A DNA stretch of 64,000 nucleotides. Origin: CBDAMZ01 sp965197375. Lineage in GTDB: Bacteria > Acidobacteriota > Vicinamibacteria > Vicinamibacterales > UBA8438. Below, in pieces: positions 51,294-60,570 of this stretch; the stretch's first letter is position 1, and every line of letters starts with the position of its first letter. The stretch covers positions 1 to 64,000 of the forward strand of contig CBDAMZ010000008.1 in assembly GCA_965197375.1 (NCBI GenBank). The letters are read 5' to 3'. Below the pieces are notes generated by a model that saw nothing but the letters and a program-made list of their open reading frames with translations, was not told the origin of the DNA and did not search any database. The translations under genes and the position numbers were made by a program.

Positions 51294-52250
51294 ATGCGTC
51301 ACCGCCTTGAGTACATGATCGTGGTGGCACTGCGGGTGCTTGCGCAGGCACTTCCGCGACGGCTAAGCCTCGCGCTGGGCGCCCGGATAGGCCGCGTTTT
51401 CTATGTACTGCGCGGGCGGCGCCGCGAGCTCGCCGTGGCAAACCTGCGCGCGGCATTCCCTGGTCGAACCGACGCGGAGTGCCGCGCGATCCTCCGGGCG
51501 ACCTTCGCCAACTTTGGTCGGCACGTCGTGGACTTACTCAATTTCGACGCGCTTAGACCGGATGAGATGCTGCAGCTGGTTGAGCTCGAGGGTCAGGATC
51601 GGGTCGAGCAAGCCACCGCGCAAGGACGGGGCGTGATGTACTACACGGGCCACTTCGGTTGCTGGGAGCTGCAGGTTATGGTGCACGCGGTCCTATTCCA
51701 ACCGGTCGTTTTGGTGGTGCGCACGCTTGACAACCCGTTGCTCGAGAACCTGGTCGAGCGGATCCGAACGCGAGTCGGGACGCGCGTCATCCCGAGGCAA
51801 GGCGCCGTGCGGGGGCTGTTACGTGCGCTCCTCGCGAAGGAATCGGTTGGGATAATGGTCGATCAACACATTCAGGACCGGAGCTCGGTTATGGTCGACT
51901 TCTTCGACCGCCCAGCTGCCACGACGTCAGCCATCGCAGCGCTTGCGCTCCGCACTGGGGCCCCCGTTATTCCCGTTTTTGCCTTGCCTCTTCCTCACGG
52001 GCGCTACAAGATGATCTACGAAGCTCCTGTGAAGCCACCGGCTGACGATGACCCAGACCCGGTTCGAACCTACACGCAACGGTGCACCGACGTGCTCGAG
52101 ATGTATGTTCGGCGCTACCCGGCGCTCTGGCTTTGGATGCACCGCCGCTGGCGGGAACCGGTTCCGCCCGTGAGTGACACGATGAGAGAGGCGGCGCCGG
52201 TTATCGCCGGCCCCCACCGCGCGCGAGGATCTGGTTCGGTGGCGAGATGA
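51294..52250 (+). CDS. lpxL: Lipid A biosynthesis acyltransferase (LpxL/HtrB family)
   Basis: A 318-residue membrane-associated acyltransferase that adds a secondary acyl chain to Kdo-lipid A. The active-site motif is YYTGHFGCWELQV (H-x4-E), and IMVDQHIQDRSSVMVDFF and APVIPVFALPLPHGRY are family hallmarks. The start is immediately after the lpxK stop. Its stop overlaps the next start by 4 bp. Whether it is lauroyl or other specificity cannot be told from sequence. Confidence 0.9.
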   Translation: MRHRLEYMIVVALRVLAQALPRRLSLALGARIGRVFYVLRGRRRELAVANLRAAFPGRTDAECRAILRATFANFGRHVVDLLNFDALRPDEMLQLVELEGQDRVEQATAQGRGVMYYTGHFGCWELQVMVHAVLFQPVVLVVRTLDNPLLENLVERIRTRVGTRVIPRQGAVRGLLRALLAKESVGIMVDQHIQDRSSVMVDFFDRPAATTSAIAALALRTGAPVIPVFALPLPHGRYKMIYEAPVKPPADDDPDPVRTYTQRCTDVLEMYVRRYPALWLWMHRRWREPVPPVSDTMREAAPVIAGPHRARGSGSVAR

Positions 52251-53275
52251 GCGTTCATGCGCCGACGGCGCGTCTACTCGATCTCGTCGACCGCTTCGAT
52301 GGGAAGGGACTCGCTGTCATTGGCGACGTGATCGCGGACGAGTTCATCTACGGCCAGCCCTCTCACGTGTCCCGCGAGGCGCCTGTTCTGATCGTCAAAT
52401 ATGACCGGACGATCATTCTTCCCGGGGGCGCTGCCAATGCCGCGAGTAACGTGACAGCGCTTGGCGGTCGCGCGCGGCTCGTGGGCCTCGTTGGCCGCGG
52501 CGACATGGAGCGACGGCTGGTGCGCTCGCTTGGACGCGGAGTTGACCGCTCCGGCTTGATTCGGCCGGCGCGACATCGCACGCCACTCAAAACGCGAATC
52601 CTGGCTGGCGGCCTGCACACGGCGCGACAACAGATCGTGCGGGTTGACCGCGATGGGACGCTTGAGCCCGATCGCCAGGCACTGCAGGATTTTGAGCGCG
52701 CCGCGCGCCGCATGGTGACCGGCTGCGACGCCGTTTTACTTTCGGACTACGGGTCCGGCTTGATTACCCCGTTGCTCGCCTCGGGTCTCAAAGCGCGACT
52801 GGTGGCGGATCGTCGACGCCGTTCCATTCCGATCCTGATCGATTCGCGTCACGACCTGCTGCGCTATCGTGGGTTGACCGCGTGCACGCCGAACGAATCG
52901 GAAGTCGAGCAGATGCTCGGCATCACCATCAACGATGATCCCAGGCGGTTGGAGCGCGCGGGGCGCGCCGTCCTGAAGCAGACCCGCTCGAAAGGAGTCG
53001 TTCTCACACGAGGCAGTCGGGGGATGGCCGTTTTCGTCTCGGGACGGCGTACTACCCACATCCCCATCTTCGGCACCGACGAGGTGGCCGACGTCACCGG
53101 TGCGGGTGACACGGTTATCGCGACGATGACGCTCGCGCTTGCCGCGGGCGCGTCGTTCGACGAAGCGGCCCGTTTAGCGAACTACGCCGGGGGATTGGTC
53201 GTGATGAAGCGCGGTACGGCGACGGTGACACGCGATGAGCTCCGCCATGCCGTGGAGGCGGACGGCAGGAGCTGA
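52247..53275 (+). CDS. rfaE1: D-glycero-beta-D-manno-heptose-7-phosphate kinase domain (RfaE1/HldE1)
   Basis: A 342-residue PfkB-family sugar kinase. PfkB motifs: FIYGQPSHVSREAPV, the LPGGAANAASNVTALGG strand and the anion-hole DVTGAGDTVIATM near the C-terminus. It makes heptose 1,7-bisphosphate for the LPS inner core. It is separate from the adenylyltransferase here, unlike the fused E. coli HldE. It starts 4 bp inside the acyltransferase gene. Confidence 0.9.
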   Translation: MSVHAPTARLLDLVDRFDGKGLAVIGDVIADEFIYGQPSHVSREAPVLIVKYDRTIILPGGAANAASNVTALGGRARLVGLVGRGDMERRLVRSLGRGVDRSGLIRPARHRTPLKTRILAGGLHTARQQIVRVDRDGTLEPDRQALQDFERAARRMVTGCDAVLLSDYGSGLITPLLASGLKARLVADRRRRSIPILIDSRHDLLRYRGLTACTPNESEVEQMLGITINDDPRRLERAGRAVLKQTRSKGVVLTRGSRGMAVFVSGRRTTHIPIFGTDEVADVTGAGDTVIATMTLALAAGASFDEAARLANYAGGLVVMKRGTATVTRDELRHAVEADGRS

Positions 53276-53288
53276 GGCCTAGCAGTCC

Positions 53289-53819
53289 GTGGGAATGATC
53301 GTTTCCGAGGAGCGCCTGCTGGATGTGGTCGCCGCCGAGCGAACTGAGGGTGGGACCATCGCACTGGCCAACGGCTGCTTCGACCTGCTTCACGTCGGGC
53401 ATGTGCGCTACCTTGCCGGCGCTGCTGCCGAAGCTGACAGATTGGTAGTGGCGATCAACGACGATCGAACGGTTGCCGCACTCAAGGGTCAGGGCCGCCC
53501 GATCTTGCCCGTTGCAGACCGCGCCGAGCTGGTGGCGGCGCTCGAGATGGTGGACTACGTCGTCATTTTTTCGACGCCGACTGTGGCCGAGCTGCTCGAG
53601 CGTGTTCGGCCAGACGTTCACTGCAAGGGTACCGACTATACGGTCGACACCGTACCGGAGCGGGAAATCGTTTGCCGTTACGGCGGGCGCACCGCCATTG
53701 TGGGTGATCCAAAAGATCATGCGACGCGCGACTTGTTCGCCCGAGTGGCAGAGCAGCTCAGTGGTCGGCCGAGCGCCCGGCCCGAAGCGAACGCGAGCTC
53801 CCCTAAGCGCAACCCCTGA
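53289..53819 (+). CDS. rfaE2: D-glycero-beta-D-manno-heptose 1-phosphate adenylyltransferase domain (RfaE2/HldE2)
   Basis: A 176-residue nucleotidyltransferase. The HxGH motif is in ANGCFDLLHVGHVRYLAGA, and the HCKGTDYTVDTVPEREIV end matches the family. It activates heptose 1-phosphate with ATP. It follows rfaE1 by 13 bp. The ATG at 53295 is an alternative start. The C-terminal 15 residues are Pro/Ser/Lys-rich. Confidence 0.93.
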   Translation: MGMIVSEERLLDVVAAERTEGGTIALANGCFDLLHVGHVRYLAGAAAEADRLVVAINDDRTVAALKGQGRPILPVADRAELVAALEMVDYVVIFSTPTVAELLERVRPDVHCKGTDYTVDTVPEREIVCRYGGRTAIVGDPKDHATRDLFARVAEQLSGRPSARPEANASSPKRNP

Positions 53820-53825
53820 CGCTAG

Positions 53826-54881
53826 ATGCGTGTTCTCATTGTCCGCCTGAGCTCCCTCGGCGATGTCGTTCATGCGATTCCGGTGGCGGCAGCGCTCCGG
53901 AACGCGTTTCCCGAGGCCCGCATCGACTGGGTTGTTGATGAACGGTATCAGGAGTTCGTCGAGCTCATCACTGTGATCGAGCGTCGGTTCGCGCTGCGTG
54001 CTTCCGGGCGTGCCTGGTGGGTCGCGGCGAGCCGGCTCATTGGTGCGCTCCGTCGTGAACGCTACGATGTCGCTGTCGACGCTCAGGGACTGGTCAAATC
54101 CGCTGTCGTCGCGCGGCTGAGCGGCGCTCGGCGGGTCATTGGGTTTCCATCTTGTCATTTGCGCGAGCGTTGGGCGCGATGGCTCTACACGGAGGTGCCC
54201 AAGGTTGGTGCGCCGACTCATGTGGTCGCGAAGAACCTGGTGTTGGCGACGTGTCTCGGAGCCCGTCCCGGCCGGTGGGAATTCCCGATCGACACGCAAC
54301 CGTCCACCGTGCCGGCCCGGGTACGGCAGATCTTGAGGGTTGACAAGGAGCGCAGCTTTGCACTCATTAACCCAGGCGCGGCGTGGCCAAGCAAGTGCTG
54401 GGTTCCCGAGCGCTACGGCGCACTAGCGAGTTGGCTTCGGGCCGAGCACGGCGTGCCGTCGGCCGTCTGCTGGGGTCCCGGTGAAGAGATCGTGGCCCAC
54501 AAGGTTGTCGCGGCGTCGGACGGCGCCGCGGTGCTCGCGCCGCCTACGAGTATCATCGACCTCGTGGCCCTCACCCGCGCGGCGACGATCATGATTGGCG
54601 GTGATACTGGCCCGATCCACATTGCCGCGGCGGTTGGGACACCCGTGATCGGCTTGTATGGGCCGAGCGATCCCGCCCGCAATGGCCCCTGGTCGCCAGC
54701 GGACGTGGTCGTGTCGCGCTACAATCAGTGCCGGTGTCAGCAAGTGCGCACGGCGGTCGCATCAGCTGGCGTTGTTGTCCGTCAATGCTGCCAGCCGAGC
54801 CGATGTTTGGCCGACATATCGGTCGAGGAGGTCGCTGGTGCGGTCGAGCAGCGACTCGCGACACTCTCGACTCATGCTTGA
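53826..54881 (+). CDS. waaC: Glycosyltransferase family 9, LPS heptosyltransferase I-like
   Basis: A 351-residue GT9 enzyme. It has the start RVLIVRLSSLGDVVHAIPVA, DAQGLVKSAVVARLSG, the NPGAAWPSKCWVPERYGAL region and the donor-binding MIGGDTGPIHIAAAVGTP. It transfers heptose to Kdo-lipid A. The two heptose-activation genes just upstream support this assignment; WaaC versus another GT9 enzyme is not proven. It overlaps the next gene by 8 bp. Confidence 0.88.
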   Translation: MRVLIVRLSSLGDVVHAIPVAAALRNAFPEARIDWVVDERYQEFVELITVIERRFALRASGRAWWVAASRLIGALRRERYDVAVDAQGLVKSAVVARLSGARRVIGFPSCHLRERWARWLYTEVPKVGAPTHVVAKNLVLATCLGARPGRWEFPIDTQPSTVPARVRQILRVDKERSFALINPGAAWPSKCWVPERYGALASWLRAEHGVPSAVCWGPGEEIVAHKVVAASDGAAVLAPPTSIIDLVALTRAATIMIGGDTGPIHIAAAVGTPVIGLYGPSDPARNGPWSPADVVVSRYNQCRCQQVRTAVASAGVVVRQCCQPSRCLADISVEEVAGAVEQRLATLSTHA

Positions 54882-55407
54882 CCTCGACGCCAGCCTACGC
54901 CTCCGGTGGCTCTACCGAATTGCACGGTTTCGGGTAACACTGGGCTTCGCCGTGGCCGGACCCGCCTTCTGGCTCGCTCGGCCGACGTGGGTCTCGATCG
55001 GGCTTGGTGGGCTGGTGGCGCTCATCGGAGAAAGTGTGCGCGTCTGGGCCGCCGGTCATCTCGAGAAGGGGCGGGAGATCACAAGGTCCGGCCCGTATCG
55101 TTTGATACGCCATCCGCTTTACTGCGGGTCGTTGGTGGTCAGCGCGGGGTTCGCAATAGCCGCCGCCGACATGTTTGTTGCGGCGCTCGTGGTGGGTTAT
55201 GTGCTCGTTACGGCGCTGGCGGCTATCTATCTGGAGGAAGCGACGCTGCGTGACAAGTTTGGCGACGAGTACGATCGGTATGTCAGGGGAGTTCTTCCAA
55301 CCGGCGACCAACGCTTCAGCGCCAGGCGGGTCCGCGCGAACGGGGAGTATCAGGCGCTCGTGGGTTTTCTTGTTGCTCTTGTCATCCTCGGGCTGAAAGC
55401 TCTCTAG
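54874..55407 (+). CDS. Isoprenylcysteine carboxyl methyltransferase-family membrane protein
   Basis: A 177-residue membrane protein with four or five hydrophobic helices. The ICMT/PEMT signature is GPYRLIRHPLYCGSLVV and, near the end, LRDKFGDEYDRYV. By family it methylates a small molecule or lipid with SAM. Its place at the end of the LPS operon suggests envelope lipid or glycan modification. It starts inside waaC (8-bp overlap). Substrate unknown. Confidence 0.85.
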   Translation: MLDLDASLRLRWLYRIARFRVTLGFAVAGPAFWLARPTWVSIGLGGLVALIGESVRVWAAGHLEKGREITRSGPYRLIRHPLYCGSLVVSAGFAIAAADMFVAALVVGYVLVTALAAIYLEEATLRDKFGDEYDRYVRGVLPTGDQRFSARRVRANGEYQALVGFLVALVILGLKAL

Positions 55408-55594
55408 TCCCGGTCCTTAACTCGAATCGGCGATGGCTCGGTCAATACAGCTTGGAGTCTTGTGGCCGGTGGGCGCGCCCATGGGCGTCAAGTCACGTGA
55501 GGATCGCAACTAGGAGGCTCCCCAGTTGTCTCCGGCTCGACCGATGATGCTGTAAGCTGCGGCAGCCGGCCAGCGAAGCCCTGCTGTATTGCCG

Positions 55595-55600
55595 TATACT
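55595..55600 (+). promoter_or_regulatory. Possible -10 element of the tRNA-Val gene
   Basis: TATACT about 37 bases before the mature tRNA-Val 5' end. No good -35 hexamer is visible at the usual distance, so this is tentative. Confidence 0.3.
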
Positions 55601-55636
55601 GTCTCGTTGGTGGTCGAGTTGCGGGCACTGTGTGCC

Positions 55637-55711
55637 GGGCGGTTAGCTCAGGGGTAGAGCTCCGGTTTTACACGCCGGTTGTCACAGGTTCGAATCCTGT
55701 ACCGCCCACCA
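55637..55711 (+). tRNA. tRNA-Val (anticodon TAC)
   Basis: Acceptor GGGCGGT/ACCGCCC, D arm GCTCAGGGGTAGAGC, anticodon arm CCGGT-TTTACAC-GCCGG with anticodon TAC, and T arm with GGTTCGAATC. Discriminator A, encoded CCA at 55709-55711. It decodes GTA/GTG. Confidence 0.95.
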
Positions 55712-55858
55712 GGACGACGTGCCTAGGTGGCGGTCTCGTCGCTTGCTGCAGGGTGGGACTTTGGTCTCGCCAGACGGGGCTGGAGCCTCGCGCGTGTGAC
55801 TACGCTTCTGGTGCCCGGTGGTTTGTCCGCGGATGGCTTTTAGGAACTTCGTGAGAGC

Positions 55859-55935
55859 GGGGTCGTAGTTCAGCTGGTTAGAACGCCGGCCTGTCACGCC
55901 GGAGGTCGCGAGTTCGAGTCTCGTCGACCCCGCCA
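55859..55935 (+). tRNA. tRNA-Asp (anticodon GTC)
   Basis: Acceptor GGGGTCG/CGACCCC, anticodon arm CCGGC-CTGTCAC-GCCGG with anticodon GTC, T arm with AGTTCGAGTC. Discriminator G and encoded CCA at 55933-55935. It lies 147 bp after tRNA-Val and may share its transcript. Confidence 0.95.
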
Positions 55936-55947
55936 TTTCTTTTAGGC

Positions 55948-57720
55948 CTAGTAAGTTTCAAGGGCGTCGATCCAGATGACGCCTTCAGCTCCAGGTTTGG
56001 CAACACCCGAGTCGACAGTGAACAAGATACCGACAGTCTGATCCAGGTCCAGCTGCCCATCCGTGTTGGGGTCTCTGGTTCGAAAGCGGCTGAACGGGAC
56101 GGCCACACGACGCCACTGCCGCGAAGTTCTCACTGAGGCAAACCACCACTCCGCACCTTCGTCCGAGTTGGGATTTTCGTCGCGGACCTGGAGCCAAATT
56201 CGGTGGATGTCATTTCCCTTGATGGAAACCAGAAACCCGCGGCTACCAGACAAGTCCCACTTTTTGGAGCTCGCGAGGCCGAAAAATGGGGATTCGGTCT
56301 GAATACCGGGAATTCCGAGCTTGAACTTTAGTTGTGCGGCCCCGGTTCCATCCGCTCCACCTTGAGGATCGATGATATCCGGTGACAGCACCGTAGACAC
56401 ATCGAACACCGGCTCAAACACCGAATCTGATCCGAAATCGTCAAGGAGTCGCGTGGAGGCTGGAAGCGGAGGTACAGGAGGCCACAGGGCTTTTTGCCGG
56501 CGTGCTTGATGGGTAGCCGCGTCGAAGACGTAGATAGGATTCGATACGATCCAGGGCGCCTTAACCTCTGGCAGGTGAACCTCGACCCTGTACGTGCCAG
56601 CCCGCGTGACAGCCAGGGTCACGGATCCCTCGTCCTCGGCGACGACGCGACCATTGCGGAACAGGGAAAGTATCGCACCCCGAGGCATGTCCCCGCCCGC
56701 ACGAAGAATCGGGGGAGGGGATAGAGGTACTGCGTCGCCCATCGTCCACTGCTGGTCTCCTCGTTCGGCCACAAAGGAAAAGCCAGAGGCCGGAGCGAGC
56801 CCGTCGAGACCGACGTACCCGCGTCCGTGCGCTAGACTGGCTACAATCGCTGCACCGTCGGCAGCAGCATCTCCGCTCAGAGGGTGTGTAAGCAGAATGT
56901 GGTTCTGCATCAACCTGAACATGGATTCATACGAAGGAAAGCGTACACCGATACGCTGTGCCAGGCTCACATAGCTGTGAGCATCCGTTCCTGCCAGCAC
57001 CGCGACGTTGCGATTGACGAGGAGTTGATCCCAGTGGCGGAGTGTTGCCTCTGGGTGGCTAAGGAGTTTCAGTAGCGCGTAGACGGGATTGAGCGGGTAC
57101 GTCAACGCAGCACGGATGGTTCCCCCCCAACCGGCCGCTCGCCACTGCGCGTCGCCATTGAGTATTTCAATGCCCCAGGGGCCGGAAAACTCCCATCCCG
57201 TCCAGCGCAGGTCAGGCCGGGGGTGGTTAGGATGTGCCGCGAACCCGACACCGCCAAGGTCATAGATATCCCCAAGCGTATCGAGCGTGTCTCCTGAAAA
57301 ACGAAACGTCGGTTCTGGAAACCCGAGACCGAGGATATGGCCTGACTCCGTAGAGAGTTCGGTGCCGACGATAACTAGGACCCCACTCGCGTAGCCCTCG
57401 TCCAGCTTGCCATCTAAGTTATTGTGATCGGTGATGATCACATAATCGAGACCGGCTGTCTTGGCCGCGTGACTGACTTCCTTAACGGTGCCTCCACCAT
57501 CGGAGTGACGGGTATGTACGTGCACGACGCCGGAGAGTCGTGCGTAGCGATCGGGAGGAGGAGTTCCGGCAACGGTGTGCGGATGCCACAGTGCGACTCG
57601 AAGGATCGCCAAACCGCTGAGACTCACCAACGTGGCTATGAGGATACGGCGCACACGTCGTAGGCGAAGCCACGAAGACCAAGTTGTGCGAGGAGACGCT
57701 TTAAAATATGTAATGAACAT
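55948..57720 (-). CDS. CehA/McbA-like PHP-domain metallohydrolase with C-terminal beta domain
   Basis: A 590-residue protein. An N-terminal hydrophobic segment (residues about 27-45) suggests export or anchoring. The PHP metal-binding motifs are VVHVHTRHSDGGG and DYVIITDHNNLDG, with further histidines in FAAHPNHPRPD and GTDAHSYV. The last third (from about residue 420) is beta-rich, like a carbohydrate-binding domain (LLDDFGSDSVF). PHP proteins hydrolyse phosphoesters or carbamates; function here is unknown. It is followed on the same strand upstream by the HTTM gene, 9 bp away. Confidence 0.8.
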   Translation of the reverse strand: MFITYFKASPRTTWSSWLRLRRVRRILIATLVSLSGLAILRVALWHPHTVAGTPPPDRYARLSGVVHVHTRHSDGGGTVKEVSHAAKTAGLDYVIITDHNNLDGKLDEGYASGVLVIVGTELSTESGHILGLGFPEPTFRFSGDTLDTLGDIYDLGGVGFAAHPNHPRPDLRWTGWEFSGPWGIEILNGDAQWRAAGWGGTIRAALTYPLNPVYALLKLLSHPEATLRHWDQLLVNRNVAVLAGTDAHSYVSLAQRIGVRFPSYESMFRLMQNHILLTHPLSGDAAADGAAIVASLAHGRGYVGLDGLAPASGFSFVAERGDQQWTMGDAVPLSPPPILRAGGDMPRGAILSLFRNGRVVAEDEGSVTLAVTRAGTYRVEVHLPEVKAPWIVSNPIYVFDAATHQARRQKALWPPVPPLPASTRLLDDFGSDSVFEPVFDVSTVLSPDIIDPQGGADGTGAAQLKFKLGIPGIQTESPFFGLASSKKWDLSGSRGFLVSIKGNDIHRIWLQVRDENPNSDEGAEWWFASVRTSRQWRRVAVPFSRFRTRDPNTDGQLDLDQTVGILFTVDSGVAKPGAEGVIWIDALETY

Positions 57721-57729
57721 GCTCCAGCT

Positions 57730-59880
57730 CTAGGACTTCCATGCGATACAGCGCTGGGGTGACACGCGATTATATCGTCGAGATGGACTTGGGACTGAGG
57801 CTGAATGGCGCGCGTCCTTAAGGGCGACCTCTGTTGCTTGGACTTTAGTCACCTCGAGTGTGGTGGTGTCGAGCGTCAGGACTTCTTTGTTCTGTGCCTT
57901 TGGGTGAAGCCGTCCCGTCGACCAGTCGAACGCCAGCTCGTCACGTAGTAGTGTCACGGTGCCGAGCTGTTTGCCCGTTCGTTCCCGATAGGCCTCCGAG
58001 ATCCACCGTACGCGCTCGCGGAGCTCAGCCGAGAACGGTTCTCCTGCCGCTAGTGAGAGGATCGCGTCCCGAAGTGGTCCGTCAAGCTCGACCGTTTCGA
58101 GTACGCGACTGACGTCGCGTTCGCTCGATGTGGTCCGCGAGCGGAAGCGAAAATCAGCCTGAATGATTCCGGCGTTGTCGAACGCATCGGTTGAGGCGTA
58201 CGTCAGTGAATACATTGGGTAGTTCGACAGCAACGGCTGCTGCTCGAACTGAAACGTGGACGCGACCAGCTGGAGTAGACAAACGAGAACAATTGCCTGG
58301 TAGTGCATGCGGGCAAGCGGGAGCACGTCGGCGCGTGCCCGGACGCTGGCACGCGGCCTCGGGGTCTGGTCAATCGGTTCTTCCACTTTTTGCTTCGGGA
58401 CGCCATGTGGCCGAGCATTGAAGAATCGGAATGGCGGAATTGAGCCGACGATGACCATTGGCCAGGCGATGGGAATGGAGCGAAGCACGCGATTCCATCC
58501 CACGTATCCAAACGTGGCCTCGCTCGCTGAATTGCCGACATGCAGATCGACGACGGGCCTATCGACTTGCTCCAGCACTGCTACCGTGGAGGTATCGTCG
58601 TCGCTGTCGATAAATTTGATGGCGTTGAACCAGTCCAGTGCGTGCAGAATGCGAGTACGCGACGTGCACTGACGGCAATGCCGACGGACAAGCACGATGT
58701 GGGCCGGCACCCACGTCGACAACCGATTGAACAATCGGCCCCACGGGATGAAGAAGCACGACCAGAGCATCCACCAAGCATGCCAGACCTCGTTTTGGAA
58801 GAGGTTGAATCCGATTAACAGCGCCAGGCTGGTGCCGCCGAGGAGCACCCGAAGGCGGACGGATCGCGAGAAGACCGCAATCACAAGGCTGCCTTCTGCC
58901 AGCACGGCGAAAGCCGACGCTCCAACGGCGGCGAAGTGGTGGCTGGCGATCCAGAGGCCCCAATCGACGGGCGCGTTCCCCGCATCCGTCACGAAGTGAT
59001 ATTTAACCGCACCACCGATGATCCAAGACAATCCACCGCCGTGGATCTTGGCATAGGCCGCGCCTGCCATCGCGGTTCCCAGAACTAGCCCTGGCAGCCA
59101 GACCGCCAGGCCGTAGGCTTTCCCCTGTCGCCCTGGTGGAAAGCCTCGGTAACGCCACCGTCGAATCGTCTCGTCGAGACTGAACGCGTCACCCCATCGC
59201 ACCGACACCAGGCAAAGGACCGTGATCAGTGCAACGGCCCACGGGTGAGTGCCGGTGTGATGAAGACGCACAAGCGTCCACACCCACAAACTCCCGGCCA
59301 GAACCGTGTTGACGGTCTGGGTCCACAACCCCAGCCCGAACAGGAGAATAGCCGCGGTGATTGTCGTTTCCAGGCACCGCACCAGTGTAGGGCGATTAAC
59401 GATCCACCGCACCCAATCCCAATCGGCCAGCCAGGCGTTGGCAGGATGTGTGTGACCGGGCGCCGGCAACTCGCCAAACTGCGCGTTAACGAAGACCACA
59501 AGTAAACCAACGGCAAAGAGGACACGATAGAATCCGAGCGCCTCAGCCGTAGTGGAGGGAACCGCTCTGGTGAGCAGGTCCGGCCAACGCGCCGGGTTGG
59601 ACAACGTGGCGAAGAAGATCATCAATGCCCCGACAACCATTGCGACCAGGGATAAGGCCACGCCTCTCATGACACCCGGACGATTCAGGATCGGGATCCG
59701 GTCGCCTACCCACGTCGTGATTACGCCAGGCGGCGCATCCGGTGACACACTGAGCGCCTCTCGATCAAGGAACACCGTCGAGACGATAGCCGGGTTGTTG
59801 ACCAAGGCTGCAATGTTGCTCGTAGACGCGTCGATGAGGTCGTAGGACCACATTCGGTCGCGGATCGCTGCTTGGTTCAA
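57730..59880 (-). CDS. HTTM-domain polytopic membrane protein, 5' end disrupted
   Basis: A 716-residue protein counted from the first in-frame start-like codon (TTG, 59880). It has many hydrophobic helices and an HTTM core (residues about 110-370, including FYRVLFAVGLLVVFVNAQFG and AKIHGGGLSWIIGGA). HTTM is the membrane domain of vitamin-K-dependent carboxylase-like proteins. The coding pattern clearly continues upstream: the segment from 60039 encodes a hydrophobic helix (LSATLLLTLLVVHW) and a conserved extracytoplasmic piece (EWDDTISEKARRELEHQF), but no ATG or GTG is available before a TAG at 60040-60042. So the true start is lost or lies beyond that TAG. Functional state uncertain. Confidence 0.7.
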   Translation of the reverse strand: MNQAAIRDRMWSYDLIDASTSNIAALVNNPAIVSTVFLDREALSVSPDAPPGVITTWVGDRIPILNRPGVMRGVALSLVAMVVGALMIFFATLSNPARWPDLLTRAVPSTTAEALGFYRVLFAVGLLVVFVNAQFGELPAPGHTHPANAWLADWDWVRWIVNRPTLVRCLETTITAAILLFGLGLWTQTVNTVLAGSLWVWTLVRLHHTGTHPWAVALITVLCLVSVRWGDAFSLDETIRRWRYRGFPPGRQGKAYGLAVWLPGLVLGTAMAGAAYAKIHGGGLSWIIGGAVKYHFVTDAGNAPVDWGLWIASHHFAAVGASAFAVLAEGSLVIAVFSRSVRLRVLLGGTSLALLIGFNLFQNEVWHAWWMLWSCFFIPWGRLFNRLSTWVPAHIVLVRRHCRQCTSRTRILHALDWFNAIKFIDSDDDTSTVAVLEQVDRPVVDLHVGNSASEATFGYVGWNRVLRSIPIAWPMVIVGSIPPFRFFNARPHGVPKQKVEEPIDQTPRPRASVRARADVLPLARMHYQAIVLVCLLQLVASTFQFEQQPLLSNYPMYSLTYASTDAFDNAGIIQADFRFRSRTTSSERDVSRVLETVELDGPLRDAILSLAAGEPFSAELRERVRWISEAYRERTGKQLGTVTLLRDELAFDWSTGRLHPKAQNKEVLTLDTTTLEVTKVQATEVALKDARHSASVPSPSRRYNRVSPQRCIAWKS

Positions 59881-60087
59881 CAGCTGAAATTGATGTTCGA
59901 GTTCGCGACGTGCCTTCTCGGAGATTGTGTCGTCCCATTCGACCTGAATATTCGGTGCGGGCGCGCTCGTGATCCAATGGACGACGAGTAGCGTTAGGAG
60001 AAGGGTGGCGCTAAGGGATCCGACGGCGGTCGCTAGTCGCTAGATCTGGAGCGCTTGAGCCGGCTGGCGTGGTAACATCGCCGTCAT
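59881..60087 (-). pseudogene. Original 5' end of the HTTM gene, interrupted by TAG
   Basis: From an ATG at 60087 the same frame reads MTAMLPRQPAQALQI, TAG, then RLATAVGSLSATL and on into the HTTM protein without any shift. If the TAG (60040-60042) were CAG, the gene would start at 60087 with a normal N-terminal anchor. The insertion sequence ends 34 bp upstream of this ATG. Confidence 0.5.
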
Positions 60088-60189
60088 TGAGGTGAGCGTC
60101 AAGAAAAGCGATGCATCGTGGTTATACATCGCCCTAGGGTTTTCTTGGACACTTGATTGCGAGAGAGTGCTCGCAGGAGGAGTGTCGAG

Positions 60190-60570
60190 ATGAGGAAGCA
60201 CGATCAGAGTTCGGTGGCGGCGGAGGGAGCCCGGAGGGCGACTGGAGCGGCCGCCGCGCGTGACCGGAAGGGGCGGTTTTCGGCCAGGTGTAAACGCGCG
60301 ACGGTGCTCCGCCTCCTGCGGGGTGAGGATCTCGAGTCGGTGTCGCGGGAGTTGGGCATCACGGCGGCGCGGGCCTCGCAGTGGCGCGATAGGTTTTTGG
60401 CGGCTGGCCAGGCCGGCTTGAAGAGCCGAGCGACCGAGGCGGTGGACGACGACCACCGTCGGCTGCAGGCCAAGATCGGCGAACTCCTGATGGAGACCGA
60501 GTTGCTGTATGCGAAGGTAGACCAGCTGGAGGCCGGCCGCCCTTTGGCCGGCCGGAGGTCGACGCAATGA
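60190..60570 (+). CDS. IS3-family transposase OrfA (helix-turn-helix)
   Basis: A 126-residue basic protein with a helix-turn-helix (SVSRELGITAARASQWRDRF) and a C-terminal leucine-rich helix (IGELLMETELLYAKVDQLE) typical of OrfA. AGGAGGAG sits about 7 bases before the ATG at 60190. It overlaps orfB by 4 bp (ATGA). It binds the element ends and assists OrfB. Confidence 0.88.
   Translation: MRKHDQSSVAAEGARRATGAAAARDRKGRFSARCKRATVLRLLRGEDLESVSRELGITAARASQWRDRFLAAGQAGLKSRATEAVDDDHRRLQAKIGELLMETELLYAKVDQLEAGRPLAGRRSTQ

Noticed and set aside
53115..54299. Minus-strand frame of 394 codons
   Set aside because: Antisense to rfaE1, rfaE2 and waaC, all with clear family motifs.
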